Shown here: piece after piece, positions 61,075 through 64,000 of the stretch | Layout: the number at the start of each line of letters is the position of its first letter | How positions within the stretch are numbered: the first letter of the stretch is position 1 | From: Rhizobium sp. BK316 | Lineage (GTDB): Bacteria > Pseudomonadota > Alphaproteobacteria > Rhizobiales > Rhizobiaceae | Reading direction: 5' to 3' | Assembly: GCF_014193695.1 (NCBI RefSeq) | Contig: NZ_JACHZR010000005.1 | Span: 1-64,000, forward strand | DNA length: 64,000 nt | The notes under the pieces: model-generated | Database searches by the model: none | The model's input: the letters and a program-made list of their open reading frames with translations, nothing else | Told to the model about the DNA's origin: nothing | Position numbers and translations under genes: made by a program

Positions 61075-61920
61075 CTACTTATAGACCGGCTGCTGCAGCG
61101 GAATTTCTGGCGGTTCGTAGGCAACCGGCTGGGCGCAGCCGTCGAAGAGGTAACGGGCGCCGACGCGGGCTTCGTGGACGTTGATGCCGCGGTCGCGGCC
61201 CGGGCCGCCGTTTTCGTTATAGCCGAACATGTCGCCGCCGTTGATATGCAGATAGCGGTAGCCGACATCGGCCTTGACGTTGCAGGTCACGTCGATCGAG
61301 GCACCGGCCATGAGAGCGTAGCTGAAACGCCAGCCGCTGCGGCCGCCGTGAATGACTCCGTCATCGCAACCGCTGCCGTCGTCGGCGCAGGCAACGTTCT
61401 GGAGATCGTCCCACTTGACATAGGAACCACCGATACCGGCACCGACATAGGGCGTGAAGTAGGCGTAGGTGCCGAGGTCGACGTAAACGTTGGCGAGCAA
61501 TGTATAGGCCGTCATCGACGATACATCTGTCGAAGTACATGCCACAGCGCAGGCACCGAAGGCCGCGCCGCCGCCAGTCGTCGAGCCGTGGAAGTCAGCG
61601 TTGGTGAGGTAGTCGAAGGTGAGGTCGGTGCGCAGATAGTTGTTGATCTGGTAACCGACACCGCCGCCTATCATCCAGCTATCGTCTAGATCGGCATCGT
61701 CGAAATCGGCTTCCAGAGCATTGCTCCCCTGGAAGAACTTCGCGCCGCGTAGATCAGTGAAGGCGTAACCGATATCACCGCGCAGGTACCAGCCGGTCGA
61801 TTCGGTAACGGCGACTTCCGGCGGCTGTTCCGGCACGGGCTCGACCGGAGCAAGATCGGCAGAATAGGCGTTCGACGCGATCAACAGCGCGGCGAAGATA
61901 CCGGACAAGGTTCGTTTCAT
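61075..61920 (-). CDS. Outer membrane beta-barrel protein (Omp25/RopB-like)
   Basis: A 281-aa protein with a signal peptide ending near NAYSA-DL and a Pro-rich spacer (APVEPVPEQPPE), followed by an eight-stranded-barrel-like domain (STGWYLRGDIGYAFTD, YFTPYVGAGIGGSYVKW) ending in HEARVGARYLFDG. The pattern matches rhizobial/Brucella Omp25/Omp31-type proteins. Cys pairs in the loops (CADDGSGCDD, CAVAC) may form disulfides. It is monocistronic. Confidence 0.85.
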   Translation of the reverse strand: MKRTLSGIFAALLIASNAYSADLAPVEPVPEQPPEVAVTESTGWYLRGDIGYAFTDLRGAKFFQGSNALEADFDDADLDDSWMIGGGVGYQINNYLRTDLTFDYLTNADFHGSTTGGGAAFGACAVACTSTDVSSMTAYTLLANVYVDLGTYAYFTPYVGAGIGGSYVKWDDLQNVACADDGSGCDDGVIHGGRSGWRFSYALMAGASIDVTCNVKADVGYRYLHINGGDMFGYNENGGPGRDRGINVHEARVGARYLFDGCAQPVAYEPPEIPLQQPVYK

Positions 61921-62115
61921 GGATTCACTCCAGTCGGTTGCGTCGGCGTGCTGCCGCCAAAACGGTTACGCTTTTTATGGATAATGAATCGGAAACGTTA
62001 AAAGCTGCTTAACCATAAGAAGTAATTCGAATATTCACGGCAGAACATGTTTCGAAAAAGTAAATACGGGCCATCTGCCTGTTTCGACTTCTGGAATCTG
62101 CAAGACGACAAATAA

Positions 62116-62241
62116 AAACTGCTCCTCAGTCCGGATGAATATCGCGCCCTGCTCACCGAACACGGCCTCACAGTCGTCGCCCACAAGGTCGAAGACCCCG
62201 CCTGCGGCAGCCACACGGTCTGGCTCGCGCAACGCCAATAA
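62116..62241 (+). pseudogene. 3' remnant of a methyltransferase gene
   Basis: A stop-free frame of 41 codons after an in-frame TAA, reading SPDEYRALLTEHGLTVVAHK then VEDPACGSHTVWLAQRQ. This resembles the last strands of class I SAM-dependent methyltransferases. There is no start codon and no catalytic part, so it is a decayed gene end. Identification by pattern only. Confidence 0.5.
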
Positions 62242-62242
62242 A

Positions 62243-62266
62243 AAAGCCGGCACGAAGGCCGGCTTT
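62243..62266. terminator. Terminator of glmM (bidirectional)
   Basis: AAAGCCGGC-ACGAAG-GCCGGCTTT; the minus strand continues with T6, ending glmM, and the plus strand may have served the lost methyltransferase gene. Confidence 0.85.
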
Positions 62267-62286
62267 CAATCCTTTTTGCGGCGCTT

Positions 62287-63639
62287 TCAGGCGGCGCTGC
62301 GTACGCTCGAAATCGTGCCGATGAGATCGTTGACGATGCGCTCGATCTGCGCCCGGTCGTCGCCTTCCGCCATGACGCGGATCAGCGGCTCGGTGCCGGA
62401 CGGGCGGATGACGAGACGGCCATTCTTGGAAAGCTCGGCTTCCGCATCGGCAATCGCCTTGACCACCTGCAGGTCCTCCAGCGGCTTGCCGCCGGCAATG
62501 CGGACATTGCGCAGAAGCTGCGGCACAGGCTCGAAGCGGCGGCAGATTTCGCTGACCGTCTTGCCGGTACGCTTGACGGCCGCCAGAATCTGCAGCGCGG
62601 CAACGAGACCGTCGCCGGTCGTGCCGTAATCCGAAAGCACGATATGGCCGGATTGCTCGCCGCCGACATTGTAATTATGCTGGCGCATATGCTCGACGAC
62701 ATAGCGGTCGCCGACCTTCGTGCGGGCAAGGCCGAGCCCCTTGTCCTCAAGGAAACGCTCGAGGCCAAGATTGGACATGACGGTCGCAACGATACCGTTG
62801 CCGCGCAGCTGCTGGCTCTCGGCCCAGCTTTCGGCAATGACGGCCATCAGCTGATCGCCGTCGACGATCGAGCCGTTCTCATCGACGATGATGACGCGAT
62901 CCGCATCGCCGTCGAGCGCAATGCCGATATCGGCACGCACTTCGTCGACTTTCTTCTGCAGGGCGACCGGGCTGGTGGAGCCGCAATTCAGGTTGATGTT
63001 CGTGCCGTTTGGATCGTTGCCGATCGTTACCACGTCGGCGCCGAGCTCCCAGAGGACGGCAGGCGCCACCTTGTAGGCCGCACCGTTGGCGCAGTCGACC
63101 GCGACGCGCAGGCCCTGCAAGGTCACGTCGCGCGGCAACGTGCGTTTGACGTGCTCGAGATAGCGATAGATATCGCCATCGACACGCTTGGCTCGGCCGA
63201 TTTCCTCAGCCTTGGCAAGCTGTCCCGATAGATCCTTGTCGAGCAGGTCCTCGATCTGTGCTTCGATGTCATCGGAGAGTTTGTAACCATCAGGACCGAA
63301 AAGCTTGATACCGTTATCCTGGAACGGATTGTGCGAGGCCGAAATCATCACGCCGATATCGCATCGCAGCGAGCGCGTCAGCATGGCAACCGCAGGTGTG
63401 GGAATAGGACCGAGCAGGAACACGTCCAGTCCCGCCGCGGTAAAGCCGGCCACGAGGGCATTCTCCAGCATATATCCCGACAAGCGCGTATCCTTGCCGA
63501 TCACCACACGATGGCGGTGGGCGCCGTTACGGAAAATTGTTCCTGCCGCGATGCCGACCCGCATCGCAAGGTCCGGCGTCATGGGGAAGATATTGGCTTG
63601 GCCTCGGATGCCGTCCGTCCCAAAATAGCGTCTTTTCAT
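62287..63639 (-). CDS. glmM: Phosphoglucosamine mutase
   Basis: Interconverts glucosamine 6-phosphate and 1-phosphate for cell-wall and LPS precursors. The 450-aa protein starts MKRRYFGTDGIRGQAN, has the phosphoserine S102 in VMISASHNPFQDNG, the metal loop ALDGDADRV, sugar-binding VGGEQSGHIVLSD and the phosphate-binding RPSGTEPLIRVM. The ATG at 63639 has AGGAG upstream. It lies directly downstream of ftsH, a common arrangement. Confidence 0.96.
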   Translation of the reverse strand: MKRRYFGTDGIRGQANIFPMTPDLAMRVGIAAGTIFRNGAHRHRVVIGKDTRLSGYMLENALVAGFTAAGLDVFLLGPIPTPAVAMLTRSLRCDIGVMISASHNPFQDNGIKLFGPDGYKLSDDIEAQIEDLLDKDLSGQLAKAEEIGRAKRVDGDIYRYLEHVKRTLPRDVTLQGLRVAVDCANGAAYKVAPAVLWELGADVVTIGNDPNGTNINLNCGSTSPVALQKKVDEVRADIGIALDGDADRVIIVDENGSIVDGDQLMAVIAESWAESQQLRGNGIVATVMSNLGLERFLEDKGLGLARTKVGDRYVVEHMRQHNYNVGGEQSGHIVLSDYGTTGDGLVAALQILAAVKRTGKTVSEICRRFEPVPQLLRNVRIAGGKPLEDLQVVKAIADAEAELSKNGRLVIRPSGTEPLIRVMAEGDDRAQIERIVNDLIGTISSVRSAA

Positions 63640-63826
63640 ATGCACTCCTGCGCTTTCCGCGCGCCGTAGAAGCTTACGCATTCCTCAAGCAAGAATCCGG
63701 CTTCAAAGATTGGTGCTGCGCCCAAAACCTTGATCAGACTTGTCTTTAATCAGCGGAATGCCACAAAACCGCGTAACCGGCACGTAAATTACCAAGAAAA
63801 CCGATTATATCCTGTTACTAATATTA

Positions 63827-63861
63827 AAAGGGCCGGATTCCCTGTGGAAATCCGGCCCTTT
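63827..63861 (-). terminator. Terminator of ftsH
   Basis: AAAGGGCCGGATT pairs with AATCCGGCCCTTT; the minus strand continues with TTTTAAT. It lies 21 bp after the ftsH stop. Confidence 0.85.
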
Positions 63862-63881
63862 AAGCAAATTCCTGTTCAATT

Positions 63882-64000
63882 TCAGTGAGGCTGAGGTTCC
63901 AGCCCGCCCTCGGGTTCATCACCCTTGGAAGCTGGGCGCACACCGGCCTTCGGCACGGCCGAGCCGCGGCTCGGAGGCGAATCATCGCCAAGATCGCGCG
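63882..64000 (-). CDS. ftsH: ATP-dependent zinc metalloprotease FtsH, 3' end only
   Basis: The last 38 codons of a minus-strand gene running off the window. The C-terminal tail reads VRPASKGDEPEGGLEPQPH, the charged disordered end of rhizobial FtsH. The identification rests on this tail and on the known ftsH-glmM order. No catalytic part is in the window. Confidence 0.8.
   Translation of the reverse strand, partial: RDLGDDSPPSRGSAVPKAGVRPASKGDEPEGGLEPQPH

Noticed and set aside
1..64000. CRISPR arrays, transposases and integrases
   Set aside because: I saw no regularly spaced direct repeats and no product with transposase or recombinase motifs, even in the island.

Overview
The window reads as a chromosomal segment of a Rhizobium-type alphaproteobacterium (Rhizobium/Agrobacterium group). 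The basis is GC-rich codon use, a ftsH-glmM pair, a DUF982 gene, an ADE1-like PurC, compact intergenic palindromes of the kind common in rhizobia, a TctCBA uptake system with a DctB/DctD-like two-component pair, and a phosphoketolase-acetate kinase pair.

Layout. 1-5.7 kb: small envelope/stress genes, a pseudouridine synthase, a phosphoribosyltransferase, an SLC13 transporter and purC. 5.7-12.6 kb: a TetR-controlled tripartite RND efflux system. 12.7-20.2 kb: a LacI-controlled operon joining a PotD-type ABC importer to a nucleoside hydrolase and an adenine deaminase, which looks like a purine uptake and salvage unit. 20.2-28.2 kb (minus): M20 amidohydrolase, tctABC and its sensor kinase and sigma-54 activator. 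28.2-31.6 kb: a molybdopterin oxidoreductase, then a compact cobalamin riboswitch driving cbtB-cbtA and an uncharacterised exported protein, with a divergent histidine phosphatase. 31.6-40.1 kb: a GGDEF-EAL protein, ackA-xfp, a universal stress protein and small proteins; FNR/FixK-like boxes precede xfp and the stress protein, suggesting a low-oxygen set.

40.1-47.5 kb is an accessory island with lower GC. It holds a 5'-truncated flagellin fused head-to-head with a 5'-truncated phage capsid gene, a small phage-like gene, a KAP-type P-loop NTPase, a Panacea-domain antitoxin with a probable toxin partner, and a two-gene cassette whose larger product ends in a PD-(D/E)XK-like domain. The island stops at the 3' end of a tRNA-Met(CAT), a typical integration site. 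It is the best candidate for undescribed biology in the window, probably defence related. No integrase or transposase is visible.

47.7-64 kb returns to core genes: mnmA, a DMT transporter, a TDT/SLAC1 transporter with a divergent LysR regulator, D-lactate dehydrogenase, a PAS-GGDEF-EAL protein, serA-serC with a probable serC RNA leader, a quinone reductase with a divergent TetR, an outer membrane protein, glmM and the 3' end of ftsH. Gene remnants at 24.7 kb (SRPBCC protein) and 62.1 kb (methyltransferase) show that intergenic spaces here keep decayed gene ends.
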